DNA from: Xenopus tropicalis
Lineage: Eukaryota; Chordata; Amphibia; Anura; Pipidae
Assembly (NCBI RefSeq): GCF_000004195.4
Contig: NC_030677.2
Coordinates: forward strand, 69,278,222 to 69,342,221
DNA length: 64,000 bases
Direction: 5' to 3'
Positions 24,401 to 39,400 of this stretch are shown here, piece by piece. The position numbers and the translations under genes are program-made. The number at the start of each line of letters is the position of its first letter. Positions within the stretch are counted from its first letter, which is position 1. The notes beneath the pieces were generated by a model, which was not told the DNA's origin, made no database searches, and saw only the letters and a list, made by a program, of their open reading frames with translations.

Positions 24401-27400
24401 TGTCAAGCAAATGTATATCCAGAGTGGGCACAGAATTGGTGTGTGGATACGACATAACTAGTTAAGGCATAATTGGATGTGGTGGAGGCATAATGGAGGA
24501 TGTGCCCAAAATCTTCCAGAAATCATGTGTGCATTGACTGGCATCTATGCATTTTGAATATTGGACCACAATGATTTGCCAATCTCTTGATACCAGACAT
24601 CAGAGAATTACAGAACTTAAGTGAAGTTGTCTGTAAAAAATAGAGCTAAACTTCTTCAGTACCCTGGGATAAATATTATTTCAAAATAATATAATTTCTA
24701 TTGAATGTCAACCAGTCACCTAGCTTATACTTATTCATTTCATGGGTTCCTCATTCGTTTAAACATAAGGAAAGACATGGTTCAAAATCCCTGTCTTATC
24801 TCAGTTTTAATCATTAACCTATACATCCTGCAATACAAACTACTCACTCACCCAACACCTTTTTATAAATTCAGCAAAATTTATTAAAACACGGAACGTA
24901 CGTCTCCCCACTAAAATTAATAGTGTGTTATATGCAATTTTTGTACCAGATGCATCAAAAAGTAAAGCTTGCTAAAACCTGAGAGAAATTCCAGGTGTGG
25001 ATAAAACTCCATCTTAATTTGATTTTTTATTTTGTTGTTAAAGATATCAGTTTAAATCAGTGCCTCACTAAAATTAATCGAATGGACATTGTTCATCTCA
25101 TGGAGACAAGTATCCAGGAGCCTCCGGGTGGTCGTGCCAACCGCACATACGCAGACATAGAACAGTCACTCACTATGGACCGTAGTGAAGGTGGGTAGTA
25201 AAAGTAATGCTATATACTGAGATTTGATTAGGTCAACAAGCCTGTTATTTTGACAGAGGTTGAAAAAGTTTGTATGTAGCCTTAAAATTATAGAAACTAA
25301 ATAATTCTGAATTGTTACAAGGTGAGATGCTGTTTCAGTGGGCAACATTGCAATATTAGGCTAGACATTGGCTTATAGAAACAGCTTTGTTTAGAAAATG
25401 TTGAAGGGCCTATATAGAAAGGCATCAACCCTAGGTGTAACTACAGGTATGGCCATGGCTGCTTATGAATCCAGGATCTAGGCCCTAAGGAGGACAACAG
25501 AAAAAATATAAACTGCATCATAAAGGGGGCACTTAAGAATCCCATGTTCAGGGAGCAGTTTTAGTGGATAAAGAGGGTGATATTAAGAAATGGTCACAGG
25601 TAGCTTATTCAAAGGAAAAATTATGCCCCCTCCTTTGACATTAGCTTATTCTGTTGGACTTACTCTTATAACATTGCATATTATTGATGTTTTATGGCAA
25701 AAAATAAAGCAAATATCTTTAATAAGGCTTTTGTTTTATCAGGTTTTTCTGCAATTCAGGATGAATTTGGCAGTCCCCAGAAAAGGATAACTGCTGATTA
25801 TACAGCATCACCAGGCAGCGAGATAGCTGGGCATCCACCATTGGTGTCTGAGGAGGACATTTCAATCAGTTACTCATCCTTCCATGAAAGCTCTTCCAAG
25901 GCTGAGGATGACAAGTCTGTTGTTGAAATGCTCCGTCAGTTGCAGAAAGAGAAAGTGGAAGCAGATCTCACAAGGGAACAACAAGAATTATCAGGGGCAT
26001 TATCTCCAGAACAACAGGAATATTTGTAAGACTATGTCTTATATGAAAGCTATTTTTCTTTCCTTCAATAATCACTGAGCAGTATTTGTATGTACCAACC
26101 TCCCATTTCTCCCTTCATGTAAACAATTCTGAGAAAGTCCAATACAAGAGCAATGCTTTAAATTTAAATGTAACCATTCATAAACCACTTTCCCAATAAT
26201 TTCTTACAGCCAGGGTAGTTTTCATATATGTAATAAAACTGAAACTGCTGGGAATACTTGACAATAACCACAATCAGCTCCTTAGTGATGGGTGTTGAAA
26301 GTGCCAATTATGTGTTATCACAAAAGTAGAATATTATGTCCTACATTCATGTGGATAATGTAGTAAATAGTCTTAAAGGGGTTGTTCACCTTTGAGTTAA
26401 CTTTTTGCCAGTTTGCCTTTGGTCTTCATTTTGTATTTGTAGTTTTCTAAATATTTCACTTGATGTTTAGCAGTTTAGCAACCAGTAGTGGTTGCTAAAC
26501 AAAGGAGTGGTTTAAAGGAGAGACTGATATATGAATAGCAGAGGGCCTGAATAGAAAAATTATGAAAAATAACAATAAAATTGTAGCCTCGCAGAGCACA
26601 GTAGTGTTTGGCTGCCGGGGTCAGTGACCCCCATTTGGAACCTGGAAAGAGTCAGAAGAAGAAGGTAAATAATTCAAAAACTCTTAAAGTCTTTATTACA
26701 TTACTCAGATTATGCTGATCATGTATGACATGATTCAAATTGCAGTTCATGTGGAGAGTTGTATATAGCGTCAAAAATAGCCTTGAGACAAATAAGAGCT
26801 CAACAACTTCATAAACAAATACAAACTACGCTGAACCAGGCAGAACTGGGGTATAGAGAATAACTACAAAAAGAACTTAAGAAATTAATTTAAGAATTTA
26901 CCTTCAGACTTACAGGACCATGTCTTAATTTATTAAGTTATGAACTACTTTGCCATGGAAATGATGAAATCCTCCACTTTTTCCTGCCAGTGACACATCC
27001 CCACCTGTAGAGACTGTATCATCACCTGTGGAAGCTCAAGAATTCATGTCTCGCACACAAGTTTCTCAGTCTCCCCAAGAAACACCAGAACTAGAGAAAC
27101 TGGACCGGCCCGATCTTTACACTCCGGTATCTGATCAGCACAGTGAAAGTCCTGTTGTGCAAGAACCATCAGAATCCTCAGAACAAGGAGACCTATATGC
27201 AAGTGGAAGTGACCTCTTCATAGCCGAGTCATCAGATGAGCAACACGACAAAAACAAGAGAACTGAATTTAGGTCTTTGGAATCATTTGAAAAGGTAAAG
27301 ATACAGATAAAACAAATGATAGTGGGAGTATATGAATGGAGATCAGAATACTGGCACACTCCCAGACAGGGCTGTTTGCTGCCCCCCAAGCACACCATTT

Positions 27401-30400
27401 TTTAAATGTACCTGTGAAAATAAATGACATATATGGGGGGTATAATACTGTATATATACAATAAAGCAGAAATGCCTTATTATATGGCTAATTCCAAACT
27501 TATCTACAGATACAGTAGATCTAGACTAATGCAGCCCACTTTAAACTTTAGTTTTCTTTCTGTGTTAGGAGCATGTGTAGTGTAATGTAGAGGATATTCT
27601 CTGGCACGTCTTGCCTAGTAGCAGAATTGCCCTTCGGTTATTCCTTTAAGTTTTTTAATGCTTTTTCATCTCAGCAAAGATCTAACCTTTCTCTAAGCAT
27701 AGTAAACTTTCTACTTAGGTAGGGGTGGGAACAACCCCCTCTTAACTTTTGGGTTTCTCCAGTATGACCTTCCTGCTCTAGCTTTTAACTTATGGCACTT
27801 AATGTGCATGTGAACCTACATGGAGAAAATGAAGTGTGGCAGGTAAATTAGGCCACTTAGCAGGTCATAGGAAGCAGCACAGAGACCCTAGGCCAGGAGA
27901 GTAATCGAATTAAGCTTTCTTTCATACTGGTGTTATTTGTACACAAATTATTGTTCAGTTATTCTTATATAAAAATATGTTTAGCTAAATTAAAGAGCAA
28001 CTCAGACTGTTTGCACAAAACCACTGAAAGTACATTTCAGTGCACTAAATAGTCTCAGAAAAAGCACTGCCTTTAAAAAAATTGCTTTCTTTGTAGTCAA
28101 TGAAAAATCGATGGGATTGTGGCACAAGCAAGCCTTTATAGCAAGAAATTATGGTAGTCTGTGATTTCTGGGAGCAATTACATATACCATAAATATGATG
28201 GGCAATGATCCTCAAGAAAAAACACACAGCATAAAATGCAACTGGCCCATAACGTACCAACATTATTTATTACACTGTTAATACAGAGAAATGTGTCACT
28301 TTTGAGGATAGACTTCTAAGACATGATTAAATGCATAATACATGTTGTAGTTTTCCTATTTCTGGTTAACACAGAACAGCTCTCTATTATTCACAGTACA
28401 GGGACACAAATGACCAGGTAGCACTGGTTCTTTTAATCCAGGGGGCTCAAACTCAATTTACCTGGGGGCCGCAGGAGGCAAAGTCAGGATGAGGCTGGGC
28501 CGCATAAGGGATTTCACAAAAAATTGGCTTTCAAGGGATAATGCAAGGCACGGCGGGCGGGAGCTGCTGATTGCGGAAATGACGTTATACCATCATAACA
28601 GTTATTATGGGAAGACGTTCTGTGTGCACAATTAGCTCCTTAGCAGCTAATTGTGCACACAGAATGTCTTCCTATAATAACTGTTATGGTGGCATAATGT
28701 CATTTCCGCAATCAGCAGCTCCCGCCCGCCGTGCCTTGCATTATCCCTTGAATCGCAATAAAAACCGAGGGCCGCAAATGGCCCGCGGGCCGCGAGTTTG
28801 AGACCCCTGTTTTAATCTTTATGAGTAGCTATTTAACATACTGTACCCTTGCTCAAGGGAAGATATACTTAAAAAGAACAATGTTGGTAAGGTTTGCAGA
28901 TCCATAAAGCATCAATTTACACAGCATTATGTAGAATGCTGGACAGAGACAAAAAACACATTCTTGGTACCAGAGGAGGGCACCATTGGGCCACACTATC
29001 AGTGAGCCAAGTCATTGTGTTGATAGAACCAACTGCCTCTTAAAATGGTCTATGGCAGGGCTGTCCAACTATAAGCCCACATGAATGTTGCCCTCCAAAG
29101 GATTTTGTAAGGCCTTCAGGCCTGTTCATAGGCTCCATAGACTTTACTATATGACATTATTATTTTAATGTAATCCGACCCTCCAACATACCATATGAGA
29201 AATAGTTGGGCTACTACTGGTAATCAGTTGGACAGCACTGATCTATTGTGATTCCTGAGACCAAAGTTAAGCAGATCTGGGCAATGCCAATTGCTAAAAT
29301 GTGGACACAATTTATTCTGCTAATAAATGATAAAGCAATAAACATATAAGTCAGTAAAAGATGTAGGATAGTAAACAGAGCAACGCTTCCATGCTTCCAC
29401 CAGGAGCTAGCAGAGGAGCTAGGTGAGCTAGAGACCACCTCAGATGAGGACGAGATGGTAACAACCAGGGTCGTTCGCCGCCGTGTGATTATTCAGGTAC
29501 AAAGTGTTCAACTACTGCACGTCCCTGCACCAGTGGCTGCTATGTCCTGGCTAAACCAGCAGGGAGTTCCTAAGAGCCATGGGAGGCAACTACCTCCAGC
29601 AACATGGCTGTCTGCATGTCTCCTTGACTAGTGCATGCACACTTTACAATATACTGACCACCCAGAATCAGTGTGAATAGCAAGTGGCTTTATCAACTCA
29701 CCTTCAAAAGTTTAGATAGACGACCAGTATAACAGTATCAGGTCTCTATTGGACTTTTGTCTGTGGACTGTTTGCATGAACTTAACACTTTTTATTAGCA
29801 GATTTTGTGTTCAAAATGTTGCCTGTTATAGGAGTTTTCTTTGTTTTATTTTGGTATCACAGTTACTAATGGTTATATCTAACTTGTGGTCTTATTTTTT
29901 TGAAAGCTCTTTTCATGTTTCTGTTGCTCATTTTTATATATTTATTTTAAACTTAGGCGGACGACATGCCTGACATTCTCCCTGAGACTGTGACTGAAGA
30001 GCAGTACACTGATGAGCATGGCCATATTGTAGTCAAAAAGGTATACCATGACTTGCCAAAAACTGAGGCTGATGTTTTCATTTGATTGTAATGTTTTGCA
30101 AAGAATGGGCCTTAACCACAGAGGATGCACAGGCACAGATAAATAAAAAGTCCTGCAATTCATTTAGTCCCAGTAGCCAACATGCAGAATGTCATAGGCA
30201 AGATAAAGGGCAGATATAAAAAAATGAAAACATTTTTAGACCTTTGTTCAAGCTTCCACCACTTAAGCCTATAATTTATAATGGTTTTCACCATCTCAGA
30301 TCTTCTGAAAAACTGTAGAAGGTATCCAATAGTGACATTTAAAAATGTTATAGTAACAGGACAAAACTTGTTGTTTTAACTTTTTCATTAACAAATGGAC

Positions 30401-33400
30401 CAACAGGAAAATAGAATTTGTGGTCTAAATCAAACAGGAGAAAACACCTTTAGTAATCTGCCCCAGAGGGGAAACATCAGGTGTCTGAAACCCCCATCCA
30501 GAACAGAAATATGGAATTGTTTATTGTATTTTGAATGCAGAAATAAATTATTTTCTAAGCATTTAATTACTTTCCTTATACAGACGTTATTTTCTTATTC
30601 TGATTTTAAGTCCTTAAAATTAATTTGCCAACTATTTACTGAAGCAAGGCATCATATAATACTAAGGATATACCCAAAGGTATAAATCTGTTTAACGGTT
30701 TAAATCTGACCAATTTTTTTTATTAATATGCAGGATTTATCTGGCTGCCTAATATTAAGCACTTATACTAAGTGAGTTTTGTAAGTAGAGGTATTGGACC
30801 CCTTATCCAGAAACCCATTATCCAGAAAGTTCTGAATTACAGAAAGGCCATCTCCCATAGACTCCATTTTAATCAAATAATTCTAATTTTTAAAAATTAT
30901 TTCCTTTTTCTCTATAATAATAACACAGTAACTTGTACTTGATTCCAACTAAGATATAATTAATCCTTTTTGGAGCCAAAACAATTCTATTGGGTTTAAT
31001 TACTGTTTAAATAATTTCATTAGCAGACTTATGGTAGGAGATCCAAATTACAGAAAGACCACTTATCTGGAAAACTCCAGGTCCCAAGAATTCTGGATAA
31101 CGGGTCCTATACCTCTATTTATATTACAGAGTTTTTTCCAAAAAGAATCCTTCAGAGCAGGCTTTGTCTGGGTGATGCACAAAAGATGTTGTTTAGCTTT
31201 AGAAGCAGAATAAGAATAAGAACATAGAAAAGAATGAGAACAGAATGAGATATAACATTTCCACTTAGAGCTCGTTACCTTGCACTTGATACTAAGGGGT
31301 GAATTTATTAACATTGTAGACAGACATCGCCAATGATGTTGCCCATAGCAACCAATTAGCAATTAGATTTGAAAAGTTGCCTACTAGTTAGAAAACAAAA
31401 GCAAAGATCTGGTTGCTTGCTATGGGCAACATCACCAGTCATGTCTGTCTCCAATGTTAAGAAATACGCCCCTAACTGTGCATAATAACGTGCACTATTA
31501 ACAAAAATTATAACTCTTTGTTCTTTCATTTTATAGGTCACTCGGAAAATAATCAGAAGATATGTTTTACCAGATGGCACAGAAAAAGAGGAGGTGGTTG
31601 TTCAAGGAGGGAAGCAGGATCCAGTGACAATAGAAGAAGGAGACAGTTTTTCTAAAGTTCTGAAGCGTACAGTAGTAAAGAGCGACACTGAGCAGTCTGA
31701 GGTAACAGACTTTCTTGACAATTGTTACAGTATTTTCGATTTGGATATGTGACATAAACTGTAGCATAAACGTTATCTCCAGTCTTAGACACTGCCATTG
31801 TCTTAAGCATTAAGGCACACTATATGCCATATAAAAATAGCAAATTGTGCAGTATATACTGGATATATGTCACTTCAAGGAGTTATCTGCCAATCCCTGA
31901 GCAAAACAGGATACGGAATATACAGTATATTTAAACTAATTAAACATGTCATTCTCTTTGTTACAGGTAGTAAAATTGACAGTATTTTAGCAGCATTCAC
32001 TTATGATTTAAATTTGTTGGGATGCACCAAATTGTGGATTTGGTTTGGGATTCGGCTAAATCTGAGCCTTTTTTGGCAGGATTCAGCTGAATTTAAGTGC
32101 CTGGCCAAACCAAATACAACCCCTTAAAATCACGTGACTTTAGGACACATAATTAAGGAAATGCTTAGGTTTTTTTAACCTGCATTGCACTCATTTTCAA
32201 ATGCAAATTCAGATTTATAATTGTGAAAGTGGATTTGGTGCATCCCTAAAATTTACTGTAGAATTAAAATGTAGTTCTTGTTGATTTTATAAAACACAGC
32301 TGATATACTCATATTCAGGATATATAAAACCTTAAAATAATATCTGTAATTATAAGTAAACAATTTGGGATTAGAAAAGTGCTCAAACTAAGTAGTTGCA
32401 GGTAGAATATACCCTTGTTAATGTTTAGCAGGAAAGTATGGGTGCGTGGGTTTGGCAAGGATATTGTATGTAGAGGAGGCTAAAATAGAATGGATACAAG
32501 TAAATTAGATCACACAGAGAATATGATGACAAGGAACAAAACTCTGACCTTAGTACTTTACCACTAATATTGAAGAAAGAAAAGCAGTGTATAAACCTTA
32601 CTCATAATGTATTTGATATAAAGTTCTTTTGTAGAAAACATTACTTTTAAACATGTACCAGAATTTCACATTTTATCAGTGCTAGTTATTATTTAGTTTC
32701 CTACAATCTTCCTAGGCTGGCACCCAGCCTGCATCATTGTTCAACTGCCCACACAAGGTTAGAAGTAACTGATCTTAAGTCAAAGTGGGTAACCACAGGT
32801 ATACTTAAGACTGCTAATCCAGTATGTACCAACTCAAATGAGAAGGGCTGACTTGCCTATGCTGACACATTCTATATAATCTTTCTTTCTGTCACAAGCA
32901 TCTATTTTGTCATGAAAATCTAGTTTGGAATATGCTAGTCAGTTACACTATTATATATTTTGTCTAAGTTTTGTTTTACATAGTTCATTCTTTAAGTAAA
33001 CTTACACATAATTGGTTATGTTGTATAGAATATATACATTTGTGAGCCAGAATGCTTGTTAAAATTTACAGAAGAGTTTGGAATATAATGATATGCTTTT
33101 GTGCACAAAATTCATTGTATATCTTTTACAAGTGTATATGGCCACACATTCATTCTGTGTACCGTATTGTTTTGTGTATACAGAATGTATTTTTGTAGAT
33201 AAAAATGTATTGGGACAAACAGCACCCCATAAAACACTGCTTTTTTCATGGTTTGGTGCAACTGTTAAATATTTTTTTCATTTCTACCCAAGTGCAAGAT
33301 ATAGAAATAAAAGAATACCTATATAATTCTAATATAATTCTGTTACCAGATTGCTTTCTCTGAGCCCAGAGTTTTAACATCAGAATTTGAAGCTGAGCAA

Positions 33401-36400
33401 GTAGAGGGGCGCAAGGTCAGCAAAGTAATAAAGACTACCATGGTTCATGGAGAAAGAATGGAAAAATATGTTGGGGATCCTAGTTTAGCATCTGACTTAC
33501 CATCAGCCAAAGATGACTTTGAACAGGTAAATTTCTAGAACACAGTGATACAGAGAAAAAAAATCAATATGAGCTGAGCTTTATTATGCAGGGGAAGCAA
33601 GCTAGAGACATGCTCCATGTGGAAACTTGCCCTCCAGTAATTTCCAGTCAGGCCTTTTAGCAGCATGTCATCCTTTTTTGTATATATAAAATTATATTAA
33701 ATATATATACGGTATGGCAGTTCATAATCCTATTCACAAGAGCACTATGTGGCACCTTCTAATTAAATATTGCAAACCAAGGAAGCTCAGAGGCCTCAAG
33801 TACTCTAAAACATATGCAAATTGTTCTGTACAATCTGTTAAATAATCAGTAACATCACCTAGGGTATCCACACTATGTAAACATATGGGCCTAAGCAAAT
33901 ATTCTACAGCTGCAAGTAAAAGAAATAATTGCTCAGTGCTTCAAGGATGTGCCATATAAAGCTTTAGGGAGCTTCCCTCCTTGTTGTTCTACAATATGCG
34001 CTGGTTTGCCTAGGACTGCTGCTGAATTCAGATTCTGCTTTTTTGCGCTCTAAATCTGGAAAAGCTAGTTAACCTTAAAAAAATGCAAAAACTGTATTAT
34101 AATTATGAATATCTCAGTGGTTTTGGATTCACAACCAAAACCTTAAAAAATAGTTTCTCGAAAAAAAATGTGGATCCTGTTCCCCTTCAGTAATTTTAAT
34201 TGCTTTAAACCAAAATGTTTAGACATTTTCTGTAAATTCAATGTAATTTATTTTTTCTTGTGTTTTTCTTAAAGAACTGTTAATATGTTTTATTGTAGGC
34301 CTTAAGCTATGTGGGCGGAGATGTTAAATGTAACCTGCCCACTTTAGAGGAAAAAGAGATTATTAAGGAGGATGGATCTGTAATAAAAAGGTTTGGGACT
34401 GCATGAGACAACAAATAAACGACTGTGTTGGAACTAACTGTACTAGCTGTAGCTATTTACTTCTGTAGTATATAATTTGTAGTTTGGTAACTCACTAAGA
34501 TGCTGTGGGTGTGAGCTTGCGACTGACACTTAGTAATACACCTTAATCTAAAGTTGTGCTCCTACAGAACTACCTCATACATATAAGGTATATACACTAT
34601 ATTTATTTAGGTCTAGATTTAAATTTTCATATCTTCAGTATGTTTTACAGTATCTTGGAATGGCACACTGTATGCTTTTACTGAAGATCAGTTCTTTTGT
34701 TTTTGGATTATTTTACTTCTTTGGTCCCCAGTGACAGCGTATAGCAACCTGATTTAGCAGTTCATTTTATGTACAATTACTTGGCGTCAAGGAGGTAAAA
34801 AATGGCTTTTTAATTCTAGCCATGCATGACTCTCCGCAAATGTTACTTGTACAATGTAACCCCTGACTTCACCATTCCAAGTGTTGTGCTGCCACAAAAA
34901 GCAGCGTTTAATGTTATTTTCCAAATTGCTAAAGCAGCAGCTTGCCTTACAACCTGTGAACCTCCAGAAAACAAGGTCTCCTTATTGTGCTATTAGTTAT
35001 GTCTAAATCATTCAGCTCCCTGCTTATTGATTATGTGTCCAGGAAAAGTACATTAACTATGACAGTATTAGCTGGAAATAATATAGTAGGAATGCCTGTG
35101 GGTAACTTGGAAGCTGCACTAAGCTGTGGCAAAGTTCACAATGTCATGAGGGTTTGCAACATCCACTGGGCCGGGAGGGGGCACCTAAAATGGCACATGC
35201 ACAAACAATTAGATGTTGCACCACAATGGAAAAAAAACCCTGAAGTATTAACAGAAATTTCACAATCTCACATGCAGCTAGTAATGAAATTTTGCTGACC
35301 CTGACTTGAACACTTGGCTGACTATCAATGCCTGGTTTGTTTTACTCTATAATAATATAAACAGTCCCTTTTCCTTAATAATAACTAAGCTGCACAAATC
35401 CATATTGGTGGCAAAAAACTAGGCTTTTTAATGGTTTAGTATCCTTTATTGCCTGTAAAGCATGGTGCGCCACGTTACAGAAAGACCCCTCCAGAATACC
35501 TTAGGTCCTGAGTATTAAATATAATAAATCCCATAGTCATAGTAGCTTAAAGGATAGGTTAAAACCATGTAAGCTTTATCAGAAAAGTCTATATAAATTC
35601 ACAAATTTACACTCACAGTTAGGGTTGCTACCTGTCCGGTTTTGACCCAGACATCCTGGTTTTCGGAATGGCTGACCGGGTGCAAACCTGCACGGTTTCC
35701 CTAATTAGGATAATTAGGGAAACATTGACTTGACGATCGGCCAGTTACCGATCACTGAGTCATAGCCCCACCCTCATGACGTTACAGCCCTGCCTCCTCC
35801 CTGCCCGCCTTACTTCCAGAGCCGGATTTATCTTCCGGGCGCCCCTAGGCCGCCCTGGTTGATCGCCCCCCCCCGCGCAGCCGCGAGTGCACATGCGCAT
35901 ACATTTAAAGTCAGGTCCCCATTGCTCCGTATGGGCTTCTGCCTGCGCAGCTTGGTCCTCCCTCCCCTTCCTTCTCCCCTCCCTGCTGTAATGTGAGACC
36001 AGGGCTACAAGTCAGCAGCCAGAGGTAAAGGGAACTGACGTCACACCAAGCTAATATGGCAGCTTCAGTCATAAACAGAGGGAATTTCTAGGGCTGTTTA
36101 CTCAGATATGGTATAGCATTCTACAGAATAAATATAGCGTTTTAGCTTGCACTATTGTGGTTAAGCTATTGGGAATAAACTGTCTCAGCAGTCCTTGTCC
36201 TTTAAAGAAGGAAAGATTTAATTATTGGGGGGTGTAAATGTAAGGCACCCGGTGATTGTAATCTCTTACCTGATACCCCTGACCTGTGCTTCTGTTAGCT
36301 GAAAACTGCACCAGCCTGGGGTACTTGTGGGCAAGTGATTTTCTTCTTTCTTCCCCGGGTCCAATGCATGCACAGTAGAGGGAAAAAGCTTTTTTGTTAA

Positions 36401-39400
36401 TGTTTTCCTTTTACTCTGCTGCGCTTGTGCACCCACCTGAAGGCAGAAAAAGGGAGAGGATCACTCACTTGTATGTACCTCAGGCCGTTGGGGTATCAGG
36501 TAAGTGATTATAGTCACTGGGGGGTGCCTAGCATTTGGCGCCCTCCTTCCCCAGTGATTAACCTTTTCCTTCACCTTTAAGCACAACTATGAAGCTGTCT
36601 TTCATACAATTATTTATTATATTTTTTACATTATAATATCACCAGCATTAGGACAATTATATCAACAAATCATTTAATGTTTTAAATTCATGCTAATGTA
36701 GAATCAACTTTCAAATAACATTACAATAGGAACAAGTCTTTTTCTTTCTCCAGCTGTTGTAAAACTTGAACTTTAAGCCCCCAGCTCAGCAGATTGTGGT
36801 AGGGAAGAGGGTTATAGAGCTATAGTTCCGCAATATATACAGCACATCATGTTGCTCTCTTTTTATTTGGAACGTTGCCATATAAAAGGATACATAATTT
36901 CTAATTGCATGGCAGTGTATTGAAGCCCTTTTCAGTTTCCTTTTAGTATGATAATATTTATGCATTGGATCTGCCAAGCACAATATGTGCTGAAACGTCA
37001 CACTCCCCTCCTGCAGAGATGCTATGAATAATTTAAATGTGATTGCCAGACACAAGCCTTCATCTCATGAAATTATCTTCATCATATTATCATTTTATCA
37101 TATTATCATCTAGACAAGGTAAATAATGAAAAGCTGATCCATATGATGATCAATCAGAACAGGTATGGGATCTAAAAAACCCACTATCCAGGAAATTACA
37201 AATTACGGGAAGGCCATAGAGTCCATTTTAAAATCATTCTTTTTTATTTGAAATTATTTCCTTTTTCTCTGTAATAATAAAACAGTATCTTGACCTTGAT
37301 GGTAACCAAGCTGCCTGAACCCATATTGGTGGAAAACACTGCTATTGGGTTTATCTTATCTGGAAAACCCCAGATCTCAAGCATTCTGGATAACAGATCC
37401 CATATCTGTACTTTAAAGGAAAGTTAACACCTCAAATGTAAAGTGGAGATATAAGTTGATATCATATATAAAGTGAAGTGTCCCGTTTAGGAATTAGAAA
37501 CCTCTGCAGAATATCATAATAACTTTGTCATTGATATTTTTCTTTTAGTCTAATTTTTATCTGTTGACTATTTGATTTAAGTTCAGTTCATACTGGGCTA
37601 TTCTGCTGAGTATATTTTGTTGTACAGTTCTTTCCACTTCCAAATAAAAGGGGCAAAAATCATCACACCCTTGCTGTATTTAACCTGCACTATCTACACC
37701 AGGGATCCCCAACCTTTCTTACTTGTGAGCCACAGTCAAATGTAAAAAGACTTGGAGAGCAACACAAGCGCCATAAAAGTTCATGGAGGAGCCAACTAAG
37801 GGCTGTGATTGGCTATTAGGCAGCCTCTATGCACAATATCAGCTTACAGGAGGTTTTATTTGGTAGGAAATCTTGTTTTTATTCAACCAAAACTTGCCCT
37901 CATGTCAGGAATTCAAAAATAACTCCCTGGTTTTGGGGCACTGAGAGCAACATCCAAGGGGTTGGGGAGCAACATGTTGCCCCTGAGCCACTGGTTGGGG
38001 ATCACTGATCTACACTATCTATACTAACAGCAGTAAAGCTTCACATCATATCAGTTAAATTTAACTACTGCTGCTGAGAGTGCACTGTGAGAGGGGTTCA
38101 TGGAAAGCTTTTACTGAGAACCTTAAGGTAATCACATGACTGAAATGAAAATAGAGAGAGGGTTAAATATAATGCTAGGCATACACAAATATGAGTAAAT
38201 GTTTGCCCACACATTTGGTATGCTAAATTGAGCTGATCTGATCAAAAGGTCAAGTCAGAGGCTGTTATGGGCCTCCATCAGATTGTCTCTACTAGACAGA
38301 ATTGTTGTTGGGATATGTGCTAGGTATGCTACTCAGTGCATGGCCACATGTGTATACTAAAAAGAGTTTACAGGTCTTTTGGGAATGTAGTTTGTTGGTG
38401 TTGGAGGGAGGTTCCAGTTCAAGGCTGAATTGTACCTGTGGAGCAACATGTGGAACTAGGGAAAAGGGGATATAACGGTATATGAGGATTACAGGAGAAC
38501 AAACCAAGGTCAGTTGTTGTCTTACACCAAATGTTTGTTTGTTTACCTATTGGAACAGCAACAGGAAAGTCAACATTTTCAGAGAACTTGAACTTGTTTA
38601 GTCCAGAGACAGGGAGTGAGAGATAGTATTGGTAGCAATAGGTAGACTTTATGCTCCACCTGCATTTCCCCCATAAATACAGCCCTGCTATATAGGCATG
38701 TCCCCCAAATTGTGTATCATTAATCTGGTTAGTGCTGTGTTCTGCACCTTGCACCAGATCCCTTATCCAGCCTAAGGTACAGATATGTGATAATGATACT
38801 GTCTGCTTAGAATCTTTCAAGGTTCTCCAGTTTATATTTTTATAACTCTGATCAGATCATCAGTGACCCATCCTTTCTTTCTTGTTTCATAACCACCTTT
38901 TGGCTTGATATGGTTTTTGTGCCACTTTTTATGTATGTATAAAATTGATTAACTGATTAATTTAGCAGCGACAGACAAATATTAAAGTATTAGTATCGCC
39001 ATTTTAATGAACAATAAAATGACATAGGGCAGTTTATAGTGATAAAATAAAGTAGTTGATATTTAAAATGTTACCTTTAAGTACTACAGCTGAATAACTA
39101 CAGTACAGTAACCTTTAAGAATGTCCAGAAATGGGAGACTCCATATTGCAACTATCTGGAAGATATAACCAGTTTAATTACACCAACAATCAGCGTGTAT
39201 AGTTTAGTAAGAGGTGATACTTCCTCTATGTTCTTCATAGCATCTTGGTTTTGTTTAATAATTTCAAGTGGAAACTGATCAATCAAATTAGTATAATATG
39301 GCTTGTTTTGAAAGATTTAACAAGGACATAAAAAGACTGCTTAAAATTCATCTTCAAAACGTTCTTGATAAGAGCCATCTGGAAAATCACTGAAGCCTGC

